Positions 46,339 to 55,393 of a stretch of DNA of 64,000 bases are shown here, one piece after another. Positions within the stretch are counted from its first letter, which is position 1. The number at the start of each line of letters is the position of its first letter. The stretch lies in contig NZ_WKLH01000002.1 in NCBI RefSeq assembly GCF_010882175.1, positions 930,001 to 994,000 of the forward strand. Reading direction: 5' to 3'. This DNA comes from Mangrovibacterium lignilyticum (GTDB taxonomy: Bacteria > Bacteroidota > Bacteroidia > Bacteroidales > Prolixibacteraceae). Made by a program: the position numbers and the translations under genes. The notes beneath the pieces are model-generated. The model worked only from the letters and a program-made list of their open reading frames with translations. It did no database searches and had not been told where the DNA came from.

Positions 46339-46388
46339 TCTAAAACTCAACAATCGTATCTACTTCAAATAAAGTCAAGATCAAAAAT

Positions 46389-47894
46389 ATGAAAGCTCTT
46401 TTTACCATCCTTTTAGCTTGTTTGGGGCTAATTGCCAACGCACAAAGTACATCAGGGAAAGTCCCGACCAACACCTACTCGAACCCGATTTTCGCCGGCG
46501 ATTACCCGGACCCGAGTATTCTGCGCGATGGCGATGATTTTTATATCGTCCATTCGTCGTTTGAATACTACCCGGGCTTGCTGATCTGGCATTCGACTGA
46601 TTTAATCAACTGGACTCCGGTAGCCAATGCTCTAAACACCTATGTTGGTTCCGTTTGGGCTCCCGATTTGGTCAAATATGACGGTAAGTACTACATCTAC
46701 TTCCCGGCCGATAACACGAACTATGTGATTACGGCCGACAACATTGAAGGTCCGTGGAGCGAACCGGCAGAGCTAAAAGTTACGATGATTGACCCAGGCC
46801 ATGTGGTTGATGAAAAAGGCAACCGCTACCTGTATTTCAGCAGTGGCAGTTATGTGCCGTTGTCGAAAGACGGGCTTTCAATCGCCGGAGATATTCAACA
46901 CAGCTACGATGGCTGGGAAATTCCGCGCGACTGGTCGATCGAATGTTTTTGTATGGAAGGACCCAAATTGATGAAGCGGGGGGATTATTACTATCTCACC
47001 GTTGCCGAAGGCGGAACAGCCGGACCACCAACTGGTCACATGGTTATTTCGGCCCGCTCTAAATCGCCACTCGGTCCGTGGGAGAACTCCCCTTTCAATC
47101 CCATTCTGAGGGCCGAATCGAATAAGGAGCGCTGGTGCTCCGTTGGACACGGAACGGTGTTCGACGATGGCAAAGGAAACTGGTATATGTTGTTCCATGG
47201 TTACGAAAACGGCCACTACAACATGGGACGCCAAACCATGTTGGTCCCGGTCGAATGGACAGAAGATGGCTGGTACAAAATTCCGGACGATATTGATATT
47301 GCCAAGCCAATTAAACTGTCTGACGGTGAGCAAGTCGTACAAAGTCGCTACCCTCTAAGCGACCAGTTTGACGACAATACCCTAAACCCGCAATGGAAAT
47401 TCTTTGGCGGATACGATGAAGGCCGCTTCACATTGACCGATAACAGCATCACCATTGAAGGACAGGGCCATGCAATTGCCGACTGTTCCCCTATGCTCTG
47501 CATCCCAACCGACCATTCCTATACGGCCGAGGTAGAACTGGAAATTGAAGGTGATGCTATTGGCGGGTTGGCTATGTTCTACAACCGGCAAGCTTCATCG
47601 GGCGTTTTAGCCGACAGCAAAAATATCCTGACAAACATCAAAGGATGGCAATTTGTGACCGAAAAAGACGTGATCGACCACCATGTTTTCCTCCGCATTC
47701 AGAATGTCGATAACGTCGTGAACATGTATTACAGTCTAGACGGCGAAAACTGGACCCAAACTGAGAACTCTCTTGAAGTATCAGGATTCCATCACAACGT
47801 TCTTGGCGGATTCCTAAGTTTACGAATCGGGCTGTGCGCTATTGGCAATGGAAAAGTCACTTTCAAAAACTTTGTCTATAAGCCCATCCGTTAG
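46389..47894 (+). CDS. GH43 glycoside hydrolase with C-terminal beta-sandwich (probable beta-xylosidase)
   Basis: 501 aa. Signal peptide, then the GH43 propeller with GDYPDPSILRDGDDFY (base Asp41), VWAPDLVKYDGKYYIYF, MIDPGHVVDEKGNRYLYF, acid Glu in FCMEGPKLMKRG and SVGHGT. Residues about 320-501 form a DUF1349/concanavalin-like domain (FDDNTLNPQWKFFGG, WTQTENSLEVSG) found in many xylan-active GH43s. Second gene after GH39. Confidence 0.93.
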   Translation: MKALFTILLACLGLIANAQSTSGKVPTNTYSNPIFAGDYPDPSILRDGDDFYIVHSSFEYYPGLLIWHSTDLINWTPVANALNTYVGSVWAPDLVKYDGKYYIYFPADNTNYVITADNIEGPWSEPAELKVTMIDPGHVVDEKGNRYLYFSSGSYVPLSKDGLSIAGDIQHSYDGWEIPRDWSIECFCMEGPKLMKRGDYYYLTVAEGGTAGPPTGHMVISARSKSPLGPWENSPFNPILRAESNKERWCSVGHGTVFDDGKGNWYMLFHGYENGHYNMGRQTMLVPVEWTEDGWYKIPDDIDIAKPIKLSDGEQVVQSRYPLSDQFDDNTLNPQWKFFGGYDEGRFTLTDNSITIEGQGHAIADCSPMLCIPTDHSYTAEVELEIEGDAIGGLAMFYNRQASSGVLADSKNILTNIKGWQFVTEKDVIDHHVFLRIQNVDNVVNMYYSLDGENWTQTENSLEVSGFHHNVLGGFLSLRIGLCAIGNGKVTFKNFVYKPIR

Positions 47895-47931
47895 ACATTT
47901 TATAAACGAACAAGAACAAATTAAAAAAATA

Positions 47932-47972
47932 TGCCCTATTGACAATTGCCTCGAAGCTGCGTCAATAGGGCA
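47932..47972 (-). terminator. Terminator of the decayed GH78 gene
   Basis: Perfect 12-bp stem TGCCCTATTGAC/GTCAATAGGGCA with a 17-nt loop, followed on the minus strand by ATATTTTTTTAA. It lies 30 nt after the remnant's stop codon and may also fold in the transcript of the convergent GH43 gene. Confidence 0.75.
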
Positions 47973-48002
47973 AAATTATCGGAATTTAAACGAACATATT
48001 AA

Positions 48003-48185
48003 CTATAGTCCGAGCGTATTCTCGCCTGCTTTTAAGGGATAGCTTTTACCTTCCCAAACAAAGGTTCCACTTACACCATCAGGCAAGTTGATTTCGGCCT
48101 CCAGACCTTTTTTTGAGTTGCTATAGGCTACTGAAATAGAGCCGTTCGGATGAGGCATTTCTCCTTCAATTTCTAGATTACTCGC
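48003..48185 (-). pseudogene. Remnant of a GH78 alpha-L-rhamnosidase C-terminus
   Basis: A 60-codon open stretch between an in-frame TAG (48186-48188) and a TAG stop (48003-48005). Its translation contains IEGEMPHPNGSISVAYS, then LEAEINLPDGVSGTFVWEG and a KAGENTLGL end, the pattern of the C-terminal beta-sandwich of Bacteroidota GH78 rhamnosidases. Everything upstream of about 48190 is non-coding, so the body of the gene (normally more than 800 codons) is missing. An internal ATG at 48158 has GGAG nearby but would give only 51 aa. It sits downstream of SusD on the same strand, where a PUL rhamnosidase would be expected. Confidence 0.75.
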
Positions 48186-48284
48186 CTATCGATTTTTAAT
48201 TTTTAAAAGCCCTCCCGGACCTTTCTGTTAACAATGATAAAAAGGGATTACCCTATCTACTTTTTTGATTATTCAAATTGAAAC

Positions 48285-48320
48285 AAAAAAGGAGATGCGA
48301 ACAGATAAGTTCACATCCCC
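48285..48320 (-). terminator. Terminator after susD of PUL2
   Basis: 12-nt arms (48291-48302 and 48309-48320, two wobble positions), 6-nt loop, followed on the minus strand by TTTTTT. It lies 45 nt after the SusD stop. Confidence 0.8.
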
Positions 48321-48364
48321 AATTATTATACTAAACAAAACGTTACTTATTTGTCTCATTTAGG

Positions 48365-49882
48365 CTATTTCCATACATCACTCTGAGTCATATTTGGATT
48401 ATTATTCAATTCGTTTTCTGGAATTGGGTAATATTCAAATTTTGAAGTATAGTTCTGATAGCCCAACTGTTGCGCATTTTTAATCGTTGATTCCAATAAT
48501 CCCCAACGACGTAAATCGTAGAAATGCAATCCTTCGCGAGCAAATTCCAGGTTTCTTTGGCGACGAATCTCCTGCATCATCTCATCCTGTGAATACTGCG
48601 TCATTTCGCTTAGCTTATTACTCAAGTTAGCCCGTTCGCGAATACGATGAACCAGCGGAGCTGCTCCAGCAACATCACCGGTCATGGTGTAGGCTTCGGC
48701 CAACATTAAAAGCACATCGGCATACCGGATACCATACTCATTTAGCTCCGACTTCCATTCGCCTTCGTTGGCATCCCACCAATTTTGGTTTTTACGAAGC
48801 CAAACCTCATCTCCAAAGGTTGCGCCAAAATCCAGCTGATAGTACATACTTCCCGGATAATCCCAAGCAATAGTCGCCAAAGCTCTGGGATCAACTTCGC
48901 CGTCCGCTGTAGGCTCGACCAGAAATGAATCGCGTAAAACTTTTGAGGGTTGCATCTCAAACCAACCTCCCACTTCGCCCGGAGCACATTCCTGGGCAAT
49001 AAAGGTCGTTTGCGGTTTATCAACTTCATTGCCGGCCCAAATACTTGTACCGCCAATGTTACTGTATTGAATTTCAAATACCCCTTCGACGCCATTTTCG
49101 TGTTGTCCATCAAACAATTCAGCATAGTTCTGCTGTAATCCGTAACCAAAATCATCCTCATTATCTACGATCTGCTCAAGCATGATAATGGTACTGTCGT
49201 AATCAGCCTGGTACAAATATGATCGTCCCAAGTAAGCCAAAGCAGCACCACGAGTAGCACGTCCTTTCTCTGCAGATTCTCTTGTATTCGGCAAATATTC
49301 GGCACCTGCCTTGAAATCCTTTATCGTCTGATTCCATACCTGTTCCATACTTGATTTTTCTTTAAAGTAGTCACCTGAGCTCTCTGCGACAGCTGTTGTT
49401 ACAGGAACTGCGCCGAAATCGGTTACCAAAAAGAAATAATTCAATCCGCGTAGAAAATAGGCCTCTGCCAAAAGTTTATTCTGCTCGTTGGTATCAATTC
49501 CTTCAATTGCTCCACCATACTGAATAATTTGGTTTGCCCTGAAAATACCGACGTATGCACCTTTATACAAATTAGCGGCGTAGTCGTTACTAAAGGTATT
49601 CTGGAATACTGAAATCTCGTAACGAGCACGAACATCATTTCGCTCAATAAAATTTTCAGTTTTCGACTCCATTAATTGCCAATTAACCGTACCATAATGC
49701 CCATTATAGTCATCAGTAATGGCATTATATCCCGTAGCTAAAGCAGATTCAATATCACCTGCGCTCTTCCAAAACTCAGTGGTTGTAATCTGGTTTGGAT
49801 CTGATTCATCCAGAAAAGAGTCTGAACACGAACTCAAAATGAGGATGAATAAAATGATAGTTGGAAAATATTTAAGTTTCAT
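48365..49882 (-). CDS. SusD/RagB-family glycan-binding lipoprotein (PUL2)
   Basis: 505-aa surface lipoprotein (ILILSSC lipobox). SusD features: AEAYFLRGLNYFFLVTDFGAVPV, RGAALAYLGRSYLYQADYDS TPR-like helices, YADVLLMLAEAYTMTGD and the RRQRNLEFAREGLHFYDLRRWG C-terminal motif. It follows SusC by 21 nt and is followed by a terminator. Confidence 0.97.
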   Translation of the reverse strand: MKLKYFPTIILFILILSSCSDSFLDESDPNQITTTEFWKSAGDIESALATGYNAITDDYNGHYGTVNWQLMESKTENFIERNDVRARYEISVFQNTFSNDYAANLYKGAYVGIFRANQIIQYGGAIEGIDTNEQNKLLAEAYFLRGLNYFFLVTDFGAVPVTTAVAESSGDYFKEKSSMEQVWNQTIKDFKAGAEYLPNTRESAEKGRATRGAALAYLGRSYLYQADYDSTIIMLEQIVDNEDDFGYGLQQNYAELFDGQHENGVEGVFEIQYSNIGGTSIWAGNEVDKPQTTFIAQECAPGEVGGWFEMQPSKVLRDSFLVEPTADGEVDPRALATIAWDYPGSMYYQLDFGATFGDEVWLRKNQNWWDANEGEWKSELNEYGIRYADVLLMLAEAYTMTGDVAGAAPLVHRIRERANLSNKLSEMTQYSQDEMMQEIRRQRNLEFAREGLHFYDLRRWGLLESTIKNAQQLGYQNYTSKFEYYPIPENELNNNPNMTQSDVWK

Positions 49883-49903
49883 ATTATCTGGTTATTTATG
49901 GTC

Positions 49904-52900
49904 TTAAAAATTCATCTGTAATCCAATATGATAAGATCTATTTAAAGGGTACTGTCTGAAATCGATACCTCTTGCGGAAATAGAACTGTTACCAATATCC
50001 GGGTTATACCCTTTATAGTCGGTCCAGGTAACCAGGTTATTTGCTCCAATATAGAAGCGACAATTCTCGAAAGCAATCCGTTTGGTCCAACTGTCAGGTA
50101 AGGTAAATCCAATTTGAATTGTTTTGATCCTCAAATAAGATCCATCTTCCAGGAAACGATCACTGTTATCAACTCCATTACCATTTGCATCATTCATGTC
50201 TAAACGAGGGATATCTGAAGATGTATCAAACGAGTATGAATTTAACAGATCGGTGGAGTATTCGCAGGTGTAAATCGCAGACTCGGTGTAGGTACGAATA
50301 CCATTATAAATTTTATTCCCATGTGTTCCCTGCAGGTAAACACTGGCATCGATAAACTTCCAGGCTCCTTCCAGTCTCAATCCGTATTCATATTTAGGGA
50401 ACGGGCTGCCAGAGTATACACGGTCATTTCCGTCTATTTGTCCATCATCATTCGCATCAACAAAACGGATATCTCCAACCTGTGCATTCGGCTGAATCAG
50501 CTCACCATCCTTACTATGCGCCTGAATTTCATCTTCTGATCTAAATAAGCCATCCGTTTTAATCAGGAAAAATGAATAGACCGGATAACCAACTTTGGTA
50601 TAAGTAACTGCCGATCCGCCATGAGTAGCACCACTCCCCGTTAACACCTGTGAACCAGTCGACAATTCCATCACTTCGTTCTTGATATGAGATAAAGTAC
50701 CGGTAACCGAGAATTTGAAATCTTTAATATTACCGTTATAGTTTAACATCATCTCGAACCCCTTATTTTTAATTTCTCCGGCATTGCTATACGGGTTTTG
50801 ATTAGCCCCTGCCGACAATGGAATAGGAACTCTTAATAACAAGTCTGTTGTTTTCTTTTGGAATACGTCTAATGTATAATTTATTTTTCCGTTCAAAAAC
50901 CCGAGATCTAACCCGGCATTCGTTGTAGTCGTGGTTTCCCATTTGAGATTGGTTGGCACATATTCTGTTTGAATATTACCCACCCAAAGCGTATTCGGAT
51001 CACCCGAGGCATAGCTAACTCCTGAAGTAATCGCACCTGCATACTGATAATCTCCAATCTCCTGGTTTCCTAGTTTTCCATAACTAGCCCGAACCTTCAT
51101 CTGAGAAATTGTCCGATTCATGTTTTCAAAGAAACGCTCGTTAGCAACATTCCAGGCCCCTGATATCGATGGGAAATTACCCCATCTCTTTGTGTCACTA
51201 AAGCGGGAAGATCCATCCCGGCGAAATGTTCCGGTAAAGATATAGCGGTTGTCGTATGAATAAATCACACGTCCCAAATAAGACAACATGGTATTTGTAG
51301 AAGCTGTTCCTCCTGATGTTGGCGAATCAGAGCCTGCGTTCAACGCCCAGATTCCGTCGGCCATTCCCTTTTTGGAAGCAGAGAAAGAATCGTACTTATT
51401 CTTATAAGTTGTGTAACCGACAACTGCATTTACCGAATGTTTACCAAACTCATTCGCGTAAGACAAGGTATTTTCAATTTGCCAGTATTTCGTCATTGCA
51501 CTGCTTCTATAGGCATAGTTTTGTGTGTTTGAGAAAAACGTTCCGACCTGGTAAGCAGCTTCCTTGCTATCGTTTTTGTGTTCGTTCAAGGTTACACCGG
51601 TACTCAACCGATACTTAAGACCATCCATTATTTCGATTTCTCCGTAAAGGTTGATCAATGCCTTGTAATAGTCACTTTGACTACTCTTAAGATTTAATGC
51701 AGCTACCGGGTTGAAAACATCAAGCACTGCTCCGGAAGCACCTCCGTAACCACCTATGGCGTCTTCGTTTTTAACTGAAAAGCCGGGAATCATCATAACT
51801 GTTGCACCAACAACATTTCCTCCCTGTCCGCCAACACCAGGCATATCGTGCACTGTTTCCTGTGTTAAAAGGATAGATTCTCCAACTTTCACTTTCCCTT
51901 TTTGGAACTCTGATTTTAATCGCATATTCAGGCGACTATAATCTGTTTTGTCAACAATCCCGTCCTGATCCAGGTAACCGAGCGAAAAATTGTATTTCAG
52001 ATTATCAGAACCACCGGATGCACCGACGCTATAATTTTGCACCATGGCATTTCGATATACTTCATCTTGCCAATCGACTCCTGTCCCCGGTTCTTCCGGA
52101 TTCAAAGCAATGTCAGGAACACTGTTTCCAGCAGCTGTTGCAGCTTCTGTTATAATCTTTGTCCATTGTTCAGTAGTAGCCAGATCCAAGGTTTTGCCTA
52201 CTTCCTGCATGCCGAAATCAACCGAAGCGGTAATCTTTACTGCACCTTTTTTACCGCTCTTAGTTGTAATCAAAACAACACCATTTGCTGCACGCGAACC
52301 ATAAATAGCTGCAGCGGAGGCATCTTTAAGGACCTGAATCGATTCAATATCGTTCGGATTGATATTGTTCATCGAACTCACCGCAATATCGTCAACCAGA
52401 ATCAATGGATTATTATTATTAAGCGATCCGGCCCCCCTAATTTGAAGGTTCATTCCGGCACCTGGGGCACCACCGGCTGATTCAACTGAAACACCTGCTA
52501 TTTTCCCTTGAATTGCAGTTCCCAAATTACTATTGGTTTGCTGATCCAACTGATTGGCTTTAACGACTCCTACAGAACCGGTTAAATCGCTCTTTTTGAC
52601 AGTACCGTATCCAATTGCTACAACTTCTTCCAAGCCAATTGTTTCATCCTGAAGAACGACATCAATAGTCGACTTTCCAGCAACAGCAATTTCCTGCGAA
52701 CTCATTCCAACAAATGAAAAAACCAATATGGCATCACCGGGAATGTTATTAATTACATAATTTCCATCGAAATCAGTAATTGTCCCGTGGGATGTTCCTT
52801 TTAACACAACGGTTACACCAGGCAACGGATTTCCGGATGAATCGGAAACAGCTCCCTTAACGGACAAGGTTTGTTGCAATCTCGCCTCCTGATCAACCTC

Positions 52901-53263
52901 CGATTTCGGAAAAATCACAATGTTACGATCGACTACTTTGAATGTTAGTTCTGTTCCTTCTAATAATTCACCGACCAAATCATCAATATCTTCATCGACA
53001 ACTTCAATTGCCTGATGTCTTACGTCTTTAATTTGTTCATTCTGGTAGAAAAAGCGATATTCAGTCACCTCTTCTATTTCTCCGAGAATTACACTCAAGG
53101 AATTATTCTCAAGCTTCATGGTCACTTTTGAATTTTGAGAATACACAGAAGCATTTGCATGAAGCAAACACAGTAACAAGAAACAGGTTGTTAGTTTCAT
53201 AATTCTAAAAATTTTCAACCACCTTGACCTGAGCAAAGCAGTTGATAGTTCGATTTTTTCCAT
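49904..53263 (-). CDS. SusC-family TonB-dependent transporter with STN domain (PUL2)
   Basis: 1119-aa outer-membrane importer. Domains: signal region ending SVYSQ, STN domain (about 45-115; KVTMKLENNSLSVILGEIEEVTEYRFFYQ), carboxypeptidase-regulatory-like domain (PGVTVVLKGTSHGTITDFDG), plug with EVVAIGYGTVKKSDLTGSV and AIYGSRAANGVVLITTK, and a barrel ending in Phe (LQMNF). The STN domain couples it to the FecR/ECF pair just upstream. Confidence 0.97.
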   Translation of the reverse strand: MEKIELSTALLRSRWLKIFRIMKLTTCFLLLCLLHANASVYSQNSKVTMKLENNSLSVILGEIEEVTEYRFFYQNEQIKDVRHQAIEVVDEDIDDLVGELLEGTELTFKVVDRNIVIFPKSEVDQEARLQQTLSVKGAVSDSSGNPLPGVTVVLKGTSHGTITDFDGNYVINNIPGDAILVFSFVGMSSQEIAVAGKSTIDVVLQDETIGLEEVVAIGYGTVKKSDLTGSVGVVKANQLDQQTNSNLGTAIQGKIAGVSVESAGGAPGAGMNLQIRGAGSLNNNNPLILVDDIAVSSMNNINPNDIESIQVLKDASAAAIYGSRAANGVVLITTKSGKKGAVKITASVDFGMQEVGKTLDLATTEQWTKIITEAATAAGNSVPDIALNPEEPGTGVDWQDEVYRNAMVQNYSVGASGGSDNLKYNFSLGYLDQDGIVDKTDYSRLNMRLKSEFQKGKVKVGESILLTQETVHDMPGVGGQGGNVVGATVMMIPGFSVKNEDAIGGYGGASGAVLDVFNPVAALNLKSSQSDYYKALINLYGEIEIMDGLKYRLSTGVTLNEHKNDSKEAAYQVGTFFSNTQNYAYRSSAMTKYWQIENTLSYANEFGKHSVNAVVGYTTYKNKYDSFSASKKGMADGIWALNAGSDSPTSGGTASTNTMLSYLGRVIYSYDNRYIFTGTFRRDGSSRFSDTKRWGNFPSISGAWNVANERFFENMNRTISQMKVRASYGKLGNQEIGDYQYAGAITSGVSYASGDPNTLWVGNIQTEYVPTNLKWETTTTTNAGLDLGFLNGKINYTLDVFQKKTTDLLLRVPIPLSAGANQNPYSNAGEIKNKGFEMMLNYNGNIKDFKFSVTGTLSHIKNEVMELSTGSQVLTGSGATHGGSAVTYTKVGYPVYSFFLIKTDGLFRSEDEIQAHSKDGELIQPNAQVGDIRFVDANDDGQIDGNDRVYSGSPFPKYEYGLRLEGAWKFIDASVYLQGTHGNKIYNGIRTYTESAIYTCEYSTDLLNSYSFDTSSDIPRLDMNDANGNGVDNSDRFLEDGSYLRIKTIQIGFTLPDSWTKRIAFENCRFYIGANNLVTWTDYKGYNPDIGNSSISARGIDFRQYPLNRSYHIGLQMNF

Positions 53264-53304
53264 AATTTAGCTAGGATTTTTTGTTACTAAATCAAATTGA
53301 CTTC

Positions 53305-53335
53305 GGGTGGTATTTCGTTGGCGCGGGTACCACCC
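53305..53335. other. Hairpin between fecR and susC of PUL2
   Basis: Perfect 8-bp arms GGGTGGTA/TACCACCC with a 15-nt loop, beginning 5 nt after the FecR stop. The adjacent T-run is on the plus strand, where no gene needs it, so on the minus transcript it is a hairpin without U-run, at the same place as the hairpin in PUL1. Confidence 0.6.
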
Positions 53336-53340
53336 TTTTT

Positions 53341-54333
53341 TTATTTTCTGGTTATTATTACTTTGTTTTTTTCGATTTTATATTTCACAGGCATCGTTAA
53401 ACTCATAAATTCCAACACATTGCGAAGGCTTAAATTATCGAGCTGCCCCGTATAGTGGATATTTTTGAAATCATCCGGGTTATACTCAAAACTCACCCCG
53501 TAATATTTCTCCAGTCGCAGTACAATTTCCTGAAATGACTCATTATTAAATAGTAACACGCCATCTACCCAGAGTATATCATCTTTCACTGAGGCTTTCT
53601 CTTTTACAATATCCTTAGTCTTCGCATTGAAAGTGATCTTTTCACCAGGGATGATTTCCATATCTGCCTCATGATTCCTGGTCTGAACCGAAATTTTTCC
53701 CTCCAAAAGAGACGCTTCTTTCATTTCTGATTCCGGATAATTAGAAACATTAAATTTTGTTCCTAATACCCGGATATTCCAACCTCCCAACTTCACGACA
53801 AACGGATGATCTTTTGAATGAGCAACTTCAAAATAAGCCTCACCACTGAGCGTCACGATTCGGTTATTGCGATCCGTAGAATACTCAAGTTCAGTGTCTG
53901 AATTAATCCAAACACTCGTACCATCAGGTAACTTAACTTTGCTCTTCTGTCCCGGAAGAGTTGATATAACAAATTGATTGTTTGTCAACGGGTAGTTTCG
54001 CTGACCAAGGAAATAGGCTGTTACAGACACAACCGACAAAACAATCAAAAGAACAGCTGCAATTCTTTTGAAATTCAAATTGATTGTTCTAAGCTTATTG
54101 AGCGACTTGCCAGTGGAGGTTTCGTTTGTGCGTATTAGCAATCTGCCTTTCGCCGATTCCATTCTTTCTGCTTGTTCCGAATTCTCCGGGCTATCCCAAT
54201 ATTGCTTAAGCAAATTCAAAAATGATTGGTTCTCCGGGGAATTGTCCTCCCATTGTTTCAACAAGCGTCTTTCCTCTTCAGATTCAGCACGCATAAGATA
54301 TCTTCCTATAATTTCAGCCAACTTTTTCTCCAT
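53341..54333 (-). CDS. FecR-type anti-sigma factor (PUL2)
   Basis: 330 aa. Cytoplasmic N-terminal region (WEDNSPENQSFLNLLKQYW), one transmembrane helix at about 90-108 (IAAVLLIVLSVVSVTAYFL), the FecR domain (STLPGQKSKVKLPDGTSVWINSDTELEYS, LSGEAYFEVAHS, GTKFNVSNYP) and a C-terminal DUF4974 (FNNESFQEIVLRLEKYYGVSF). The frame begins at a TTG (54384); the ATG at 54333 (MEKKLAEIIG) is the likely start. Confidence 0.95.
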   Translation of the reverse strand: MEKKLAEIIGRYLMRAESEEERRLLKQWEDNSPENQSFLNLLKQYWDSPENSEQAERMESAKGRLLIRTNETSTGKSLNKLRTINLNFKRIAAVLLIVLSVVSVTAYFLGQRNYPLTNNQFVISTLPGQKSKVKLPDGTSVWINSDTELEYSTDRNNRIVTLSGEAYFEVAHSKDHPFVVKLGGWNIRVLGTKFNVSNYPESEMKEASLLEGKISVQTRNHEADMEIIPGEKITFNAKTKDIVKEKASVKDDILWVDGVLLFNNESFQEIVLRLEKYYGVSFEYNPDDFKNIHYTGQLDNLSLRNVLEFMSLTMPVKYKIEKNKVIITRK

Positions 54334-54410
54334 ATCGGGATGCTCATTTATTAATAAGACTAAGCATTGGCTGATATTCCCCAAAAGAATATCCTTTTAT
54401 TTTCTAAAAT

Positions 54411-55010
54411 TTAGTTCGCGCTAAAAAGAAGAGCCAACAGGCTAATTGATTTTGCCGGGCTACAGAGGTCTATATTCAATCGATCAGCAATTTTACGAAC
54501 AGCAATAGCAATCTGATTATCAACCGTTTTGACAGAAATACCAAGAATATCTGCCACTTCATTTCGATTTAATCCATCCTCCCTGATCAACTTGAAAATT
54601 ATTTTACATTTTTCAGGTAAGCTTTTAACAGCCTCATTAAAATCCTGAAACATTTCTTCTTCAATAAGCTCATTTTCTGCTGACAACTGATAGTCTGATA
54701 AAGAAACAGACGCGCTATCAAAAATTTCGAAGACAACCTTCTTCTTTGCTCTTATTGCAGTAATTGCACTATTTCGTACAGCAATATACATGTAAGCTTT
54801 AATATTTGTAATCCTCGCCAAATCCTCTCTCTTTCCCCATAGTTTCATAAAAACATCCAGGACAATTTCTTCAGCCAGCAATTCTGATTTTACGATTGTC
54901 ATCGCAAACTGAAAAAGCCTGTTAAAATAATGTTCAAAAAGTTGCGCGAATGAATCCTGATCTTTTCTAACGACAAATTTTTCAAATATATTTTTCCCTA
55001 TTTCGTCCAA
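54411..55010 (-). CDS. ECF-type RNA polymerase sigma factor (PUL2)
   Basis: 199-aa sigma factor. Region 2: DQDSFAQLFEHYFNRLFQFAMTIVKSELLAEEIVLDVFMKLW; region 4: LPEKCKIIFKLIREDGLNRNEVADILGISVKTVDNQ. No ATG exists between the upstream in-frame stop and region 2, so a TTG at 55010 is the likely start, which would keep expression low. Expected to drive the SusC/D operon of PUL2. Confidence 0.93.
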   Translation of the reverse strand: MDEIGKNIFEKFVVRKDQDSFAQLFEHYFNRLFQFAMTIVKSELLAEEIVLDVFMKLWGKREDLARITNIKAYMYIAVRNSAITAIRAKKKVVFEIFDSASVSLSDYQLSAENELIEEEMFQDFNEAVKSLPEKCKIIFKLIREDGLNRNEVADILGISVKTVDNQIAIAVRKIADRLNIDLCSPAKSISLLALLFSAN

Positions 55011-55393
55011 TGTCCGGAATTTTAAGTTGAGGTCTCTGTTTATAAGTCACCATTTTCAAAGCCTAAAATTATCCGGCTTTTGAACTATTCTCGTTAAGTA
55101 CTTTTTCACAATAAAATTATTTCAATTTTCTTATTAACCAAAACAATTCTATAAATCATAAAACGGGCTCATTTTCGTCCAGTAAAAATATTGTTCTCCT
55201 TTCAATCAACATAAAACGTGAATATAAAAAATCACACATCCAATAGACAAGACTGCATCATAGACACTTAACCAATGCTATTTCAGAAGAAAGTCTACGA
55301 AACAACCTCTATCCTCAGATCGAATTAAAATTAAAAATCAGATCGAATTCACTATCGATCTGATTTCAAACATACATATTGAATTGGTAATGT
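55011..55393. other. Intergenic region between GH36 and ECF sigma genes
   Basis: 383 AT-rich bases holding the GH36 terminator (55319-55366) and the unassigned promoter of the ECF gene. No coding signal, tRNA or exact TAnnTTTG motif seen. Confidence 0.5.
55319..55366 (-). terminator. Terminator after GH36
   Basis: Perfect 11-bp arms AAATCAGATCG/CGATCTGATTT (55335-55345 and 55356-55366), 10-nt loop, followed on the minus strand by TTTTTAATTTTAATT. A second copy of CAGATCGAATT sits directly beyond it, forming a short direct repeat. Confidence 0.8.
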
